Under the pieces are notes generated by a model. That model was not told the DNA's origin and made no database searches. It saw nothing but the letters and a program-made list of their open reading frames with translations. This document shows positions 35,739 to 46,792 of a stretch of DNA of 64,000 nucleotides, one piece after another. Origin of the DNA: Cryptomeria japonica. Its lineage: Eukaryota; Streptophyta; Pinopsida; Cupressales; Cupressaceae. The translations under genes and the position numbers were made by a program. The DNA lies in contig NC_081415.1 in the NCBI RefSeq assembly GCF_030272615.1, forward strand, positions 602,971,644-603,035,643. The letters run 5' to 3'. Position 1 is the stretch's first letter. The number at the start of each line of letters is the position of its first letter.

Positions 35739-36823
35739 GTGTTTATGGTAAAAATGGAAACATCAATGTTGAAAGACTAAATGAATTCAACCACAAAACC
35801 CTAGCCTAACAACAACAAAGATCCACCATAACATATGAAGATTACCTAAGACAATGCAAATTAAATGAAATCACAAAGATTTTACCATCACATGTCCAAT
35901 AGGGTTTGGATCTCCATTCTTCCTATCTCCATTGATCTTGCTTGATATATTTGCTCTCAGATTTTATGTGCACACAAGAGCTCAACAGAGAACGGAAATG
36001 TGGTTGATAGCTTGATCGCATATGAAAGTTTGAATGCTAGAATGCTTGAAGGATTGATTAGCTGATTAGGGTTGATAATGAAGGAAGCATCTCCTTATAT
36101 GGAAGACACTATAAGAAATAGAGGAATAAGATTGAGAGGTGTACAAGATGAATCATTGGCAAGGATTAGAGGGTAGGTAGAGGAAATAAGAAAATAATGA
36201 GAGGGTAAGTAGTGTAGGAATCAAGAAATGAATGACATGTGTCATGGGTAGAAAAGGCTAATGAATTAATTCAATAAATAAAGATTTGTTTAATTTATAG
36301 AAGAAGTGGGATCAATTAAATAAATAAAATATTTATTTAATTTTTGTATTAAGTATCATAGAATCATTTTTACTCATTTGAACATCCGCATTACAAACTT
36401 ATTACAAATACCAGCTCCTTTCGAGCAAACTTATTACAAATACTAGTTCCTTTTGAGCACCAAACTAGAAACAACAATTGGAAGGCCAAGGGTCACAACT
36501 TAGAAACAACCAATGGAAGACCAGGAGTCACGACTTAAAATTTCACAAAGGTGTCCCTCATGGGAGTTGAACTTGGGTATCCACATTGAGAACTCAATGC
36601 TTTAACCAACTAAGCTCAACCCCCTGGACTATTTATTTAATTTAGAAAAAAGATAATTTAAATAAATAAAAGTATTTATTTAAACGAGAAATAAGGCTAG
36701 AAGAGGATAAATTAATTAATTAAATAAATAATGATTTATTCAATTAATAGAAGAATTTAGGCTAGAATAATTAAATAAATAAAATATTTATTTAATTAGA
36801 TAGGACAATTTTAGGTGTCTACA
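35738..36823 (+). repeat. Putative LTR left of the plant-mobile-domain gene
   Basis: Copia H stops at SCL and a TGTGTTTATGG start follows. The region ends GGTGTCTACA at 36823, directly before TTTTGCCCCTCTTTGAG, a possible primer-binding site. TG...CA termini fit an LTR of about 1.09 kb that includes a SINE. No second copy is in the window, so the call rests on the ends alone. Confidence 0.4.
36344..36630 (-). mobile_element. tRNA-derived SINE (minus)
   Basis: On the minus strand, from about 36626, the sequence reads like a tRNA: GGGGTTGAGCTTAGTTGG (A box about 36619-36607) and AAGTTCAACTCCC (B box about 36574-36562). A non-tRNA body follows with two tandem pairs of related segments (about 36470-36535 and 36395-36460). 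A 13-bp direct repeat ATTTATTTAATTT flanks it (36331-36343 and 36631-36643). Similar A/T strings recur nearby, so the duplication is suggestive only. A box and B box form the internal RNA polymerase III promoter. Confidence 0.65.
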
Positions 36824-37339
36824 TTTTGCCCCTCTTTGAGACAATGCAGCTTGTCGTGTTGTTTCAAAGAAGATAATATGAACTGATACAAAGTTTGCTT
36901 CGAGATGGGAAAGATATGCCTCCTCGAGAGATTCGATGAAAATGTCTGAAAAGATCACAATCTCTCGATAAGAAAGAAAGGCGAGAAAGGACTAACAAGA
37001 TAGGATAGAGTGAAAGAGTCACAGGATAAAGAAGACTGACTTGGGAGACTAGGGCCATGGTAGTCTATAAGATATACTACAAGGGAAAACATCCTCATTG
37101 TCATCCACACATCCAAGAGATCAGAGTGCAGAGAGAGCAGAGAGTAGACAACAATGATGGCATTGGTGCATAGATTTGTTCATGTTCACCGATATCAGAG
37201 GCCAGCAGATGCAGGAGAGCCAGTGAGTACCACAAAACCTCTTTGTACCTTGTTGCATTTAGTGTTTTTATAAATTCATGCTTGGTAGTGTAATAAATGC
37301 GCTTTAGGTAGGTCTAAAAAAAATGTCAAGCGGGGGGGA

Positions 37340-37530
37340 AAACGTTAAGGTGTGTCTATGTTGGTGCTAGGCACGTCTATGATTATAAAAGCGTTTGTGT
37401 CAGATGTGAGCACATCTGTGTATTTTAGGCATGTGTGTACAGTTTAGGCATGTCTGTATAGAGAAGAGGCACATCTGTGTGATTCAAGCGTGTCTGTGCA
37501 GGGCAAGTGCATTTATGAGGTGTTCAAGTA
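37340..37530 (+). repeat. Degenerate short tandem repeat (GGCACATCTGTGT type)
   Basis: About seven imperfect 20-30-bp units related to AGGCACATCTGTGTG / AGGCATGTCTGTA, inside the presumed intron of the mobile-domain gene. Confidence 0.6.
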
Positions 37531-37551
37531 CATTTTTGTCTTCAAGGTCGA

Positions 37552-38080
37552 ATCGACAGTTCTATGATAAACATACATTGTCAATTGGATAAGTTGTTGA
37601 GAGGATACACTCAAGCAGGTATTCTAGGGATGACTAGGATAGCAGCTAGGGCTAGGATTGACAATTCTATGATAGAATATATGTTGCCAATTAGGAAACT
37701 TCTCAAGAGGATACACTCAAGAAGAGACCCTAGGAGAGGATAAATCGAGGCACTTTGTGATGAATGAGGAGTACCATAGAAATTGACAATTCTATGATAA
37801 AACATACGTTGTCACTTGGATTGAGTTGAAATTGACAATTTTGTGATAGAACATACGTTGTCAATTGGATATGATACTAAAGAAGATACACTCAAGTAGG
37901 TTCCCTAAAAGATAGGATCCAAGTATCACTTTGTGATGAACAGGGAATGCTACTAGGATAAAAAGCAACACTTTGTGATGAACAGGGAATGCCACTAGGA
38001 TAGAGTGCCATATGATAGATATAAGCACTAGGATAAAAAGAAGCACTTTGTGATGATAGGGAATGCCACTAGGATTAACA
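37552..38080 (+). repeat. Compound tandem repeats with hairpin units
   Basis: There are four copies of a 38-41-bp hairpin unit starting AATTGACAATTCTATGATA and ending TTGTCAATT (37552-37590, 37657-37695, 37781-37820, 37830-37870). Copy 4 has perfect 9-bp arms. They are interleaved with four copies of CACTTTGTGATGAACAGGG (starting near 37751, 37931, 37969 and 38044) and 'GGATACACTCAAG' blocks. It lies in the presumed intron of the mobile-domain gene. Confidence 0.8.
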
Positions 38081-39336
38081 TAGTTGATTTTCTTGACTGT
38101 GGGAGGACCTACCTATGCTAGTGTCACATGAGAGATTCCCTTCGACTCAGAGTTTACAACCAGAGCTGACACTCAAGGATAGGGTAGTAGTAGAGGTTAT
38201 GGGCCTGTGATATATTATATATATGCCTGAGTTTTGGGTGAGCATGGGGTTGCTGACTTCTTTAGCTGAGAGATGGCACTCAAAAACATGTACATTTCAT
38301 TTTCCATTGGGTGAGATGATAGTCACCTTATAGGATGTTTAAGGATACTAAGGATACTGATCGTTGGGGAGTTAGTTCCTTACAATTGATATGGAGACAA
38401 GGATGCACTGAGATGAGTGTTTCAGGATCCAGGACTAGAGATGAGGGCTAGACATGTGGCATGGGACACTATGATAGCTATAGGATTAGCACTACCGATA
38501 GTGCTGAAAGGAGTGATTAGTGGGTTCCTCTATCTGGACAGGGTGACACAAGGGTTGGCAATAGGATGGGGGAGGACTCTGGAGACATTGGTGATTGAGC
38601 ACACTAGGTTTGCATGGGGCCTGTTTCTGCTGGAACACTTGTACTATGAGCTACACTAGTTTGTATATCATGGATCACTAGGATTGGGATGTACAGAGAC
38701 ACTATTGCAAGTTTTGACATATGAGCATATGTCGGTTACACGACTAACCCATTTTAGAGGCAGAGGATATGGGCACAGTTTTGTACACTTGTATGATATG
38801 ATTACATCATAGCCATGGATTGGGAGGCTAGAGTATTGGTGCAAGGTGATCGATGAGATAGATAGTGTGGTATGGAGGTTGTACCAGGATTATGAGGAGT
38901 GGGAGGATGATGCATTAGAGCTTCCATATATATTCAGGAGTAGGTATTTGATAGCGAGGACACCGTATATCATTGAGAGGTAGTTGATAGACAAGGTATG
39001 CAGGCAATTTGGAATGATACAACAGATGCCATGGGGTTCAGGGATGCATGCATGGACAGTGAGGGATCAGGTGCATTTGGGTCTATTATTGTCTTATGAT
39101 AAGGTTGTGACATAGATACTAGAGATGGTTTTGATTCCTTGGGACATATGGGCAGATGCAGAGGATGCAGAGATGGATGCAAACTACACTGCATATTGGG
39201 CATAGCATCCATTTCCATGGCTGACAGATTCAAGACAGCCGATAGAGGGAGATGGTGGAGGTGATGGAGATGATAATGGAGATGGCAGAAGTAGAGGCCG
39301 ACAACAGAGGCGGGGTGCAAATACAATTATACGCAG

Positions 39337-39563
39337 GTATGTCAAGGTAGTTGTCGAGATCATCATTGGCACTCTCCTCATCTGTCTCAATCATAAACGA
39401 GTCCAAATTTTTATGACTAAAAGCACATTCTAGAACTGGTGTCCTCATTCTTCGTGATTTCAACCTAGAACCTAAAGACAAAGACTGTGTGGGATCCTCA
39501 AGGGCTGTTTGTTGACCAACTTTGATTTTTTTATGAAATTCCTCTTCTTCTACGGGTTCACCT
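39337..39563 (-). pseudogene. Unidentified coding-like fragment (minus) cut by Gypsy G2
   Basis: On the minus strand, an open stretch reads GEPVEEEEFHKKIKVG and later SLGSRLKSRRMRTPVLECAF and SFMIETDEESANDDLDN. Composition looks protein-like. It is cut on one side by the G2 LTR at 39564 and lies against the end of the mobile-domain exon on the other. I do not recognise it. It could be a piece of a second gene in the host element or chance. Confidence 0.3.
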
Positions 39564-40717
39564 TGTAATACCCTAAAATTGGTCATCTAAACCATGGGCC
39601 CCTAATCTCAACAACGTCACCAAGGTCCTAGCCAAAGGCAATTAAAATAAATCTCGAGCACACAATTAATTTCTAAAATCATCAATGTCACATGGCAATT
39701 AATCACTCAATATTAATTAAATATTTATTTAATTAATTAATCATTCCAAGTAAATCATTTTAAACAATTATCTTATTTATTTTATTAAATATCCTAGCAT
39801 ATTTAATTAAATAAATCAATTTGCCATTAAATCATCAAAAAAAGGAATTAATTTGAAAAATAAATAAACATTTCCATAAATCTTAAAAAAGGAAACAAAT
39901 CAAGAAAGAGGAATTGGAAATTAGGAGCACAAATCTTCAAAAAAGGAAACAAATCAAAAAGGAATTAATTCATAAAAAAGAATTAAAAATTGAGAAAAGA
40001 AATTAATTGGAGATAATCTTGAAAAACAAATTAAAAAATTGAAAGATAATCTCAAGGAAAGCAATTAAAACAATTAAATATTAAAATTGAATGAAATAGA
40101 GAATAAATCAGTTTTTTTTTTTTTCTGATTTTATCTTAATTTTAGTTCATTTTCCTTTAAAACTGAGAAAAACATCTAATCACATCAATTCACCTAGATT
40201 GTGCTTTTCCTCTTGGAAAATCTTGACTGCTCATCATCATTTGATCTCAGCCTTTGGTTTCTTTCTGAATTTTCTACAAATTCAGGTTCTCATCTCTCAT
40301 TCAAAGATCTTGGAGAATATATTGTTATTATGTTGTTTTTGCTCTAGGTTCATTGAGAATTTGCAGTGAGATATTGCATATTAGTTATTTCATATTGATT
40401 AAATCAATTAGCTTAAATATTCATAAATTTCTTAAATCATGTTAGATTAATCTTGCATATCTAGCTTAAATCCTGCATCCATTTAGTTTGTATTCATTCT
40501 CTAATAGATTAAAAAATCCTTTGTTTAGGTGTTGTCTAGTCACTGGATAGCTTAGCAATCTGAGAGCAATCTAAACTCGCATCTACTAGAAGGCAATGGG
40601 TCGCTTTGTAATGGTTTATTATTTATTGATTATTGATTTACTAACCATGCATCTAATGACTTAATTGAAGTGTTGTGTATTCCAGATATAGATACAAGTC
40701 CACTTTTTACTTACACA
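39564..40717 (+). repeat. 5' LTR of Gypsy element G2
   Basis: It starts TGTAATACCCTAAAATTGG and ends TTACACA (1,154 bp), AT-rich, followed 4 bases later by the primer site. The left flank CACCT (39559-39563) would be the target duplication, but no partner is found on the right. Confidence 0.75.
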
Positions 40718-40721
40718 TTTT

Positions 40722-40738
40722 TGGCGCCCATCGTGGGG
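40722..40738 (+). other. Primer-binding site of G2
   Basis: TGGCGCCCATCGTGGGG matches the TGGCGCCGTTGCCGGGG-type sites found in plant Gypsy (Tat/Athila) elements, with a few changes. Confidence 0.8.
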
Positions 40739-41015
40739 TAGAAGAGTACTTTTTCGGCCTCAAAATTACTTTTTAAAAATCTTGCAGGTTTCGTCCATAC
40801 AATCTCTATGAAATATTGTACAAGTGGTATTACTACATCGTATGACATTTTGTCGAAGCCTTTTATTTATCGTACGATTCAGAAAATGGTGTCATACGAC
40901 ATGCTATTCTGATTATATGATTTTATCTTTTATCGTCCTATGCTTAGTTCTCACTCATATGGTAAAAGCCTTTTGTTGTTTCTTTATGATAATTGTCATA
41001 TGATGCTATATTCTG
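40739..41015 (+). other. G2 leader, left part, with TCGTACGA-type palindromes
   Basis: Non-coding. It holds one perfect TCGTACGA (40870-40877) and variants such as TCGTATGA, TCATACGA and TCATATGA. The same motifs continue at 48780-49065 on the far side of element B, showing that the leader was continuous before B inserted. Confidence 0.65.
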
Positions 41016-41746
41016 TGTTGGCATATGCACACTCCAATGAGACATTGTAGGTGATTGTAGGTTTTGTCATTGATGGCAACCTTACAATCCTATGACATCG
41101 ACAAGGCATTACACCGGCAAGATAGTTCACCGGCATCAACGATCAAACTCTACACCGGCACTCAGGACACCAATACTGACATAAAGAAAGGAAGTATACC
41201 GACACAGAGGCCAACAAGATTTTGTAATATTATATTTTGTTTATTATTGTAAGTTAAAAAAGTGATGTAAGTGAAAAGGAAAAATATTAAGGAAGACCTA
41301 TTATGCGAAATATAGGTTAAAGTGTTTATGTAAGAAGCAGAGCAACAACCGGTACTAAATCAGGCATTATAGATGCTATTGTAAAGCAGTACAAGATATT
41401 GGATTTGTATAAATCCATGTTGTAAGTAAGTGAGACTTCCCATTGAGCAGTGAGCTCTAGGCAATTGGCCTTCCTGCATGTCCAAGCCCCTCTTGTAAGC
41501 AATATTCTCTTATTGGCCAGTAAGTGGATATTGTGGGTCACAAATCCCACCAAGGTTTTTCCCACACTGAGTTTCCTTGTTAAATCCTTGTGTCATGGTG
41601 TGCTTTTCATGTGGATGTTTTTAATTCTGTTTATTGCATTATTTCTTGCATACCGGTACACTGTTATAATATGTTCTGCATGTTTTTCTGCTCACCGGTT
41701 AGATACTGATTCACCCCCCCTCTTAGTATCTGTAGGAATCCTAACA
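41016..41746 (+). repeat. 5' LTR of element B (731 bp, 75-bp deletion)
   Basis: It matches the 3' LTR except that a 75-bp segment, corresponding to about 47029-47103, is missing at 41250/41251. The missing part contains the only TATA-box-like sequence (CTTATATATAAGA), so this LTR probably lacks its core promoter. Confidence 0.9.
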
Positions 41747-41748
41747 AT

Positions 41749-41760
41749 TGGTATCAGAGC
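41749..41760 (+). other. Primer-binding site of element B
   Basis: TGGTATCAGAGC, 2 bases after the LTR; initiator tRNA-Met type, identical to element A. Confidence 0.9.
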
Positions 41761-42975
41761 TTGGTCCTCTATTTTCAGAATCCTAACAGCTTGAGGAAGA
41801 TCTTGACACCGATAAAGATGGAAAATCTAATGAAGCAACTTGAAGGAGCTCTCTTAGGCTATGAAACAGAAAAATTGAAAAATATCAAACTAGAAGATGA
41901 TCTAAAGGCAGCTCAGGATATCATTCAGGCACTTCAAGAGAATCTTACTATTGCAAGAAATAAGAGAAGAGAACTTTGTGAAAAAATGCAAACTGAAAAT
42001 GATGAAAAGGAATCACTTAATGATTAGATAAGCAAGCTAAAACTGGAGAACATGACAACAAAGAATGAGATGAAGGATATGACTATGAGATTTTGTAAAG
42101 AAATTGAGGATAGGAAGAAGAATGAAGAAGAATTGACCAGAAGACTAAGTGATGTAGCAAATGAGAACACAAGACTTATCTATGAAAATGATTTATTGAA
42201 GATAGATCTAATGCACACTCAGAATGACTCAAATGGATTGATGAGATAGAAAGAAGTCTTAGAAAGAGAACTAGAAACTGCAAATCAACATAAAGAAAAA
42301 ATCAAGAAAAGCTCAGAGGAACTTGGCACCTTGCTGAAGAATAAAAAACCTAAAGGTGACACTTCTGGAATCAGCTTTGAAGTTGGTGAAAGCTCTGGTA
42401 CTACAAATACTCAAGATCATAGCAAACCGGTAAGACAACCTAATACTTATAAATTCAATGGAAAATGCTTTAACTGTAATAAGTATGGTCATAGAGAAGA
42501 TGAATGTAGATCTAGAAATTATCAAAATATCAACACACCCACCGGTCAATGTTCTAAATGCAACAAAGTTGGTCACAACTCTGAAAATTGCAGAATGAAT
42601 GTGAGATGTTATGTTTGAGGAAGATTTGGACATTTATCTAATCAATGCAGAACACAAACTAGCATAGGTTATGGGAAAGCTATTCAGAAGAATAATGTAA
42701 CTTGTTATGCATGTAATAAGATTGGGAATATTGCAAAAATCTATAGAAGTAAAGGATCACCAGCAGACAACAAAAGTTCTAGCTTGAAGGGTAAAGAAAA
42801 TGTTGAAGAGGTTAAGCAAGAATTCTCAAAACAATGGATTAGAAAAGCTGATCTAAATATTGGAAATACTCCTCCACTGGTAGAACTAGTCAATGCTTCA
42901 CTAGTAGGATAGAGTGATGCTTCACCGACAGGACAGAGCAGTGCTCCATCAGTAGGAAGTTCTTCATTGAATTGA
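41761..42975 (+). pseudogene. Gag-like coiled-coil/CCHC protein of element B (several stops)
   Basis: A coiled-coil region (41761-42027 and 42052-42249; for example KNIKLEDDLKAAQDIIQALQ) is followed by knuckles. CFNCNKYGHREDEC (42466-42507) and CSKCNKVGHNSENC (42550-42591) are intact. The third (42607-42648) has TGA in place of its second Cys codon. The fourth (CYACNKIGNIAKIY) is degenerate. At 42247-42249 the stop TAG aligns with Gln in element A. Apart from the stops it stays mostly in register with A. The protein probably binds RNA and self-associates. A capsid fold is not recognisable from sequence alone. Confidence 0.8.
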
Positions 42976-43280
42976 AGAAATCTTTCTTGAGGGTTTGGCA
43001 ATCTAATGACACATGTGCTATTATTCCCTCGGTTAGAGATGAAAAGTTGGAAATTACTTTATTACTGGCAGACAATGTTAAGTAACTACTTAACTGACAT
43101 ACATTTAATGTGGTAGATGGAAAAAAGACACTATAAATTTGAGGTTTTGGCTCCATTTCATTCCACCAAGATTTCAAACCTACGAAGAGCATGAAGATTC
43201 TGAGCTAAGGCATTTTCAAGCAAGAGGCAAGAACACTTCAAGCAATCATCCATCCTAAAGGCAGTAAAAGGTATTTTATC

Positions 43281-45566
43281 ATGGCATCCACCTCTGCACT
43301 TGAATATATAGCAAATCCTACTATTTTGGAAGTTATAAAAAGAACTTGGCCCGTATTTCAATTAGTTCTCGAAGTAGCAAAGAAAGATGATACTTTAGGT
43401 GCTTTTTCTCAAATTCCTAAGGGAGTTGTTTATGCTGAAGATCCCAAAATTTACATTCATTGCAACATTGAGGAAATACGAGATAAAGAGATTAAAACCA
43501 TGTTTAAATCTATCATATGTGATGAATCCGATAGTGTAAAACATGAACATAAGATCATTGAAACCCTAGGATTTACAGAAATCCTTAGCATTCCTGAATT
43601 CCCCAAGGATGTGATTAGGATAGTCTTAAGCAGGGTACATGGTGAATTTTTATGGTTAGATGTAATTCACAAAATCACCAAGGAAGCTGTGAAAGCTGTC
43701 ACAGGGTTATCGACCACCGGTAAAAGGCCAGACAAGACTAAAAAGATCTCCAATGACCTAGTTATGAACCTAACTGGTGCCACATCCGATAGAAGGTCCT
43801 TAAGAGTCAATGATGTAAAAGATACTAATGTAAGATTTATCAGCATGATATTAGGATATAAAGCTACTCATGCAAATAGACTCAATTCAGTGTCAAGTCT
43901 GTGCATTGAGAGTGCTTACGACATGGTCACAGATAATGCAAAGATTGATGTATGTGAGTGGTTGAAGGATGAATTAATTGACAACTTAGGCAAGATTAAG
44001 AAGGATAAGAAAGGAACTTTTAAATTTGGAAATCTGCTAGTATGTCTAAAGCTACATATAACCAAACAGGTTCCCGGTATAGGATACAAAGAACTTGGAT
44101 ATGATATACCGGTAGGTAAACAACTAACAAAACTATTCAATAATATGGAAGAAGATAAGGAAAACAATATCCATGATTTATTTCAAGCACTTAAGGCCAA
44201 AATGAAGAAAAGAATCAGATTATCACAAAATATTGTTGACAAATATAAGGATGAAATATGCTTTGTAATCAAGAAGGATGAGATCTGGATGGAAGCAGTC
44301 ATTCCTAGGATAGTTTGGGTAATAGAGATGGGCTATGAAATAGATGATCATATAATTGAAACTTATGCTAAAGCACTTCTGGAAGCCCCTAAAGAACCTA
44401 AGAAAGAAGTATTTGGTAGTGTAGAAACTATTGAAAGCCAAATACAATCTAAGAAAAGAGTGAAAAAGGTTGAGACAATTGTAAGAAAAGGTTCTAGGCA
44501 AGCAAAGGAAATCAAGGATAAAGTAATGGAACAAACTGGTATAACAGAGGATGAGTTAGCAGCTCCACAACCTAAAACTCACCTATCACCGGTAGGCACA
44601 TCTTCAGAGAATGAGATGCCTACAACTTTCAAAAGAGTTGTAAGGAAAAGAGATCCCTCATCGGCAACCACACCCTCACCTAGGAGGACAAGAAAAAAAC
44701 AACAAGTAGTGAGATCTCCGGTAAGAAAGGCTACACCAAAGAAGAAGAAACTGACATCCAAGAAGAAGAAGAGGACAAACAAGGACTTGGCCCCTCTTGA
44801 CATACTATTGAATGAAATTACAGAGGAAGGGAAATTAAAGAATATAGAGAAACTATATGACACTCTGGCAGCTGATGAAAAAGAACAAGTAGAAAATAGT
44901 GTTATATTGCATATGGATATGTATAAGAAATTTTTTATGGAAGTAGTAGATGAAGTACCAAATGAACTATTTAAGAGACTGGAAGCAAGGAGACAAGCAG
45001 TAGTAGAACTTGACAAGAAAATAAAGATAGAAAAGCTACTTGTTGTATACCCAATGAATTCACCCAAAGAAATTGATGACTTAATTGCTGAAGTCAACCG
45101 GTCAGTATTTTCTACTGCACATCGACACATTTCTTTAATGGTTGGAAGAGTTAATGAGGTGACTGAGGAAATAGAAAATGCATGGGACATTTTCCTAGTG
45201 GAAAAAGAAAAACAAGAAGAATACATGAGCCACAAACCTATAAAGGTATATCAGAAAGAAAGAGACAAGGGTAAAGGTAAAGTTGGTGGACCACCCAGTA
45301 TCAAGGTTAAAGACAACTTACCCCCACCTCCTTTGATTACTCCATTGGTAACATCAACAGCTACAAAAGATCAACCGATAGTTGAAAGTATGGATGTAGA
45401 GGATGTCAATCCTAATCCTGAAGTCTTATATACAGTGGATGTTGATACTCAGAAGATCAACATTGTGGTAAACAAAGATACAACTGATAAGACTGAAATG
45501 GCTAGTGAGCCACCGATAGCTGAGCAAACTGATAACACATACGAGAAACCGACAGATGACAAATAG
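43281..45566 (+). CDS. ORF2 of element B: 761-codon unknown protein
   Basis: The longest open frame in the window. It starts MASTSALEY 19 bases after a short purine stretch and lies about 300 bp after the gag-like frame. An N-terminal globular-looking region (residues about 1-400) carries IPKGVVYAEDPKIYIHCNI, VHGEFLWLDVIHKITKEAVK, RFISMILGYK, IDVCEWLKDEL and MEAV...EMGYEIDDHIIE, all conserved in A and C. A strongly basic stretch (about 465-500, RRTRKKQQ and KKKKLTSKKKKR) could be a nuclear signal or nucleic-acid binder. A charged C-terminal part follows. No protease, RT, RNase H, integrase or helicase motif is visible. The stop at 45564-45566 is TAG in a Gln-rich stretch, and the frame continues beyond it. 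Function unknown; host or element origin is open. Confidence 0.8.
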   Translation: MASTSALEYIANPTILEVIKRTWPVFQLVLEVAKKDDTLGAFSQIPKGVVYAEDPKIYIHCNIEEIRDKEIKTMFKSIICDESDSVKHEHKIIETLGFTEILSIPEFPKDVIRIVLSRVHGEFLWLDVIHKITKEAVKAVTGLSTTGKRPDKTKKISNDLVMNLTGATSDRRSLRVNDVKDTNVRFISMILGYKATHANRLNSVSSLCIESAYDMVTDNAKIDVCEWLKDELIDNLGKIKKDKKGTFKFGNLLVCLKLHITKQVPGIGYKELGYDIPVGKQLTKLFNNMEEDKENNIHDLFQALKAKMKKRIRLSQNIVDKYKDEICFVIKKDEIWMEAVIPRIVWVIEMGYEIDDHIIETYAKALLEAPKEPKKEVFGSVETIESQIQSKKRVKKVETIVRKGSRQAKEIKDKVMEQTGITEDELAAPQPKTHLSPVGTSSENEMPTTFKRVVRKRDPSSATTPSPRRTRKKQQVVRSPVRKATPKKKKLTSKKKKRTNKDLAPLDILLNEITEEGKLKNIEKLYDTLAADEKEQVENSVILHMDMYKKFFMEVVDEVPNELFKRLEARRQAVVELDKKIKIEKLLVVYPMNSPKEIDDLIAEVNRSVFSTAHRHISLMVGRVNEVTEEIENAWDIFLVEKEKQEEYMSHKPIKVYQKERDKGKGKVGGPPSIKVKDNLPPPPLITPLVTSTATKDQPIVESMDVEDVNPNPEVLYTVDVDTQKINIVVNKDTTDKTEMASEPPIAEQTDNTYEKPTDDK

Positions 45567-46584
45567 CAACAGGTAGAAACTTAGACTCAGATTGAGACAA
45601 TGCAACAAAAAAAGAAACAAATAGAGCAAAAGGCTCCTAAAAAGGAATAACAACAGAAATAGGAACAGGTTCATAAGGAAACAGTGCCACCTACAACTAG
45701 AGAAATAGAAAAACTATTGCTTAAGGAAACGCAAACACAAACAGACCTACCAGAGGTCAATACAAACTTGGTTACTTCCATTGGCGATACTCAAAATGTA
45801 GGTTCCTCATCATCAGGCTACAAATCAAGTAATGTGACTGAAGTACTATTAGATTCAATTAAAAAGATAACAGATTGCAGCTCACAAGCTTATAAGGCAA
45901 TAGATGACACAATACCAATTTTGAAGGTAATTGCTCCTAACTGTAATATAGATAATAAATATTATTTAGGACAACTTGATACCTCATGTAAATATATCAC
46001 AAAAAACATTGAGAAATTAAAGGAAGAGACATTGAAGGACAAATTGGAAATTGAAAAGAAAATATTCTCTGATGAGCAAATAAAGAAGTATACTAGAGAT
46101 TTTGACATACTTCTACTGGAACTGTGTAACTTATTGAAAGAGTACAAAACTTTGTATAAAGACACCTGTAAGACAAACTTTTGACTATAGATATAGATAA
46201 GAAGATGAGCAAGGTACAGGATGAAATCAATAAACTTGCAGATAATTTTGTTAACTCACCTGATACATTATCAGTTTTCGAACAAAAGATAACAAATTTT
46301 GAGGAAGAATTACTTAAATTGGAAAGAGAAAAGGAGAGAATAGTGAATAAGGCAAAGCATCTGAGATTAAAACTGAGTCCAAGATTGGACTATCTAGCAT
46401 CATTACGGAATGAAATATCTGAGGCACTGATATAGGGACAGAAAAAATTGGCAGAGCATTTGCAGCATCTCACCGATACAGTTAAAAGAATAGAGACAAC
46501 AATAAGAGATGGTAAAATGTTTATGGGGAGTATAAACTTGATTTTGGTGGATCTAATTCAAATTGTAACTACCCAGTTACAAGG
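45567..46584 (+). pseudogene. C-terminal continuation of element B ORF2 after premature stops
   Basis: The same frame goes on with several TAG/TAA codons in a Gln/Lys-rich stretch (45567-45683), then opens at 45684-46184, with one frameshift to 46181-46435 and on to about 46584. SSNVTEVLLDSIKKITDCSS matches TNVTDVLLDSIKKIMEYNA in element A. LKLSPRLDYLASLRNEISEA matches the A C-terminus (LGPRFDNLATHQNELSKE). Both end regions look coiled coil. The ancestral protein would have been about 1,100 residues. Confidence 0.75.
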
Positions 46585-46792
46585 TTGAAACTACAAACTC
46601 TACTGACATCTTGACATCTTTTGTCATTGATGCCAAAGGGGGAGTAGTGGGATGAGAAAATTCAACATCACAGGAATCATATGCTCAGGGGGAGCACACA
46701 GATTTTTGATAACATTTTTTTTGGACTTCACATTTTTGGATACACTTTTGAAATTTCTCATGAGTGTTGCCATCAATGCCAAAGGGGGAGAT
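46585..46792 (+). other. 3' untranslated segment and polypurine tract of element B
   Basis: It holds two 'CATTGATGCCAAAGGGGGAG'-type blocks (about 46625-46644 and 46771-46790). The second, with AAAGGGGGAGA at 46781-46791, abuts the LTR. Confidence 0.8.

Larger units (their letters stand above)
37154..39336 (+). pseudogene. Plant mobile domain (MAIN/PMD-like) protein, two exons, broken
   Basis: Exon 1 is probably 37154-37222 (MMALVHRFVHVHRYQ...), ending at a GTGAGT donor. Exon 2 follows TTTCAG at 38420-38425 and runs 38426-39336, ending at CAG/GTATGT. Exon 2 has features of plant mobile-domain proteins: TLETLVIEHTRFAWGLFLLE; ALELPYIFRSRYLIARTPYI; and DKVCRQFGMIQQMP, matching the RVLRQFG-QQ-IP-type block. 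There are five in-frame stops, all TAG, in places where Gln fits (for example before PWIGRL, LIDKV and HPFPWL). Such domains occur in host MAIN-like genes and have often been taken up by plant transposons. Here it follows an LTR-like sequence, so I infer a transposon-borne copy. The acidic Gly/Asp-rich tail ends before 39337. Confidence 0.55.

Noticed and set aside
36555-36630. A genuine tRNA gene
   Set aside because: A and B boxes fit, but the acceptor stem and anticodon arm do not pair convincingly and a SINE body follows. Treated as a SINE head.
44579-45235. 218-codon minus-strand frame
   Set aside because: Shadow of the Lys/Glu-rich ORF2 of element B.
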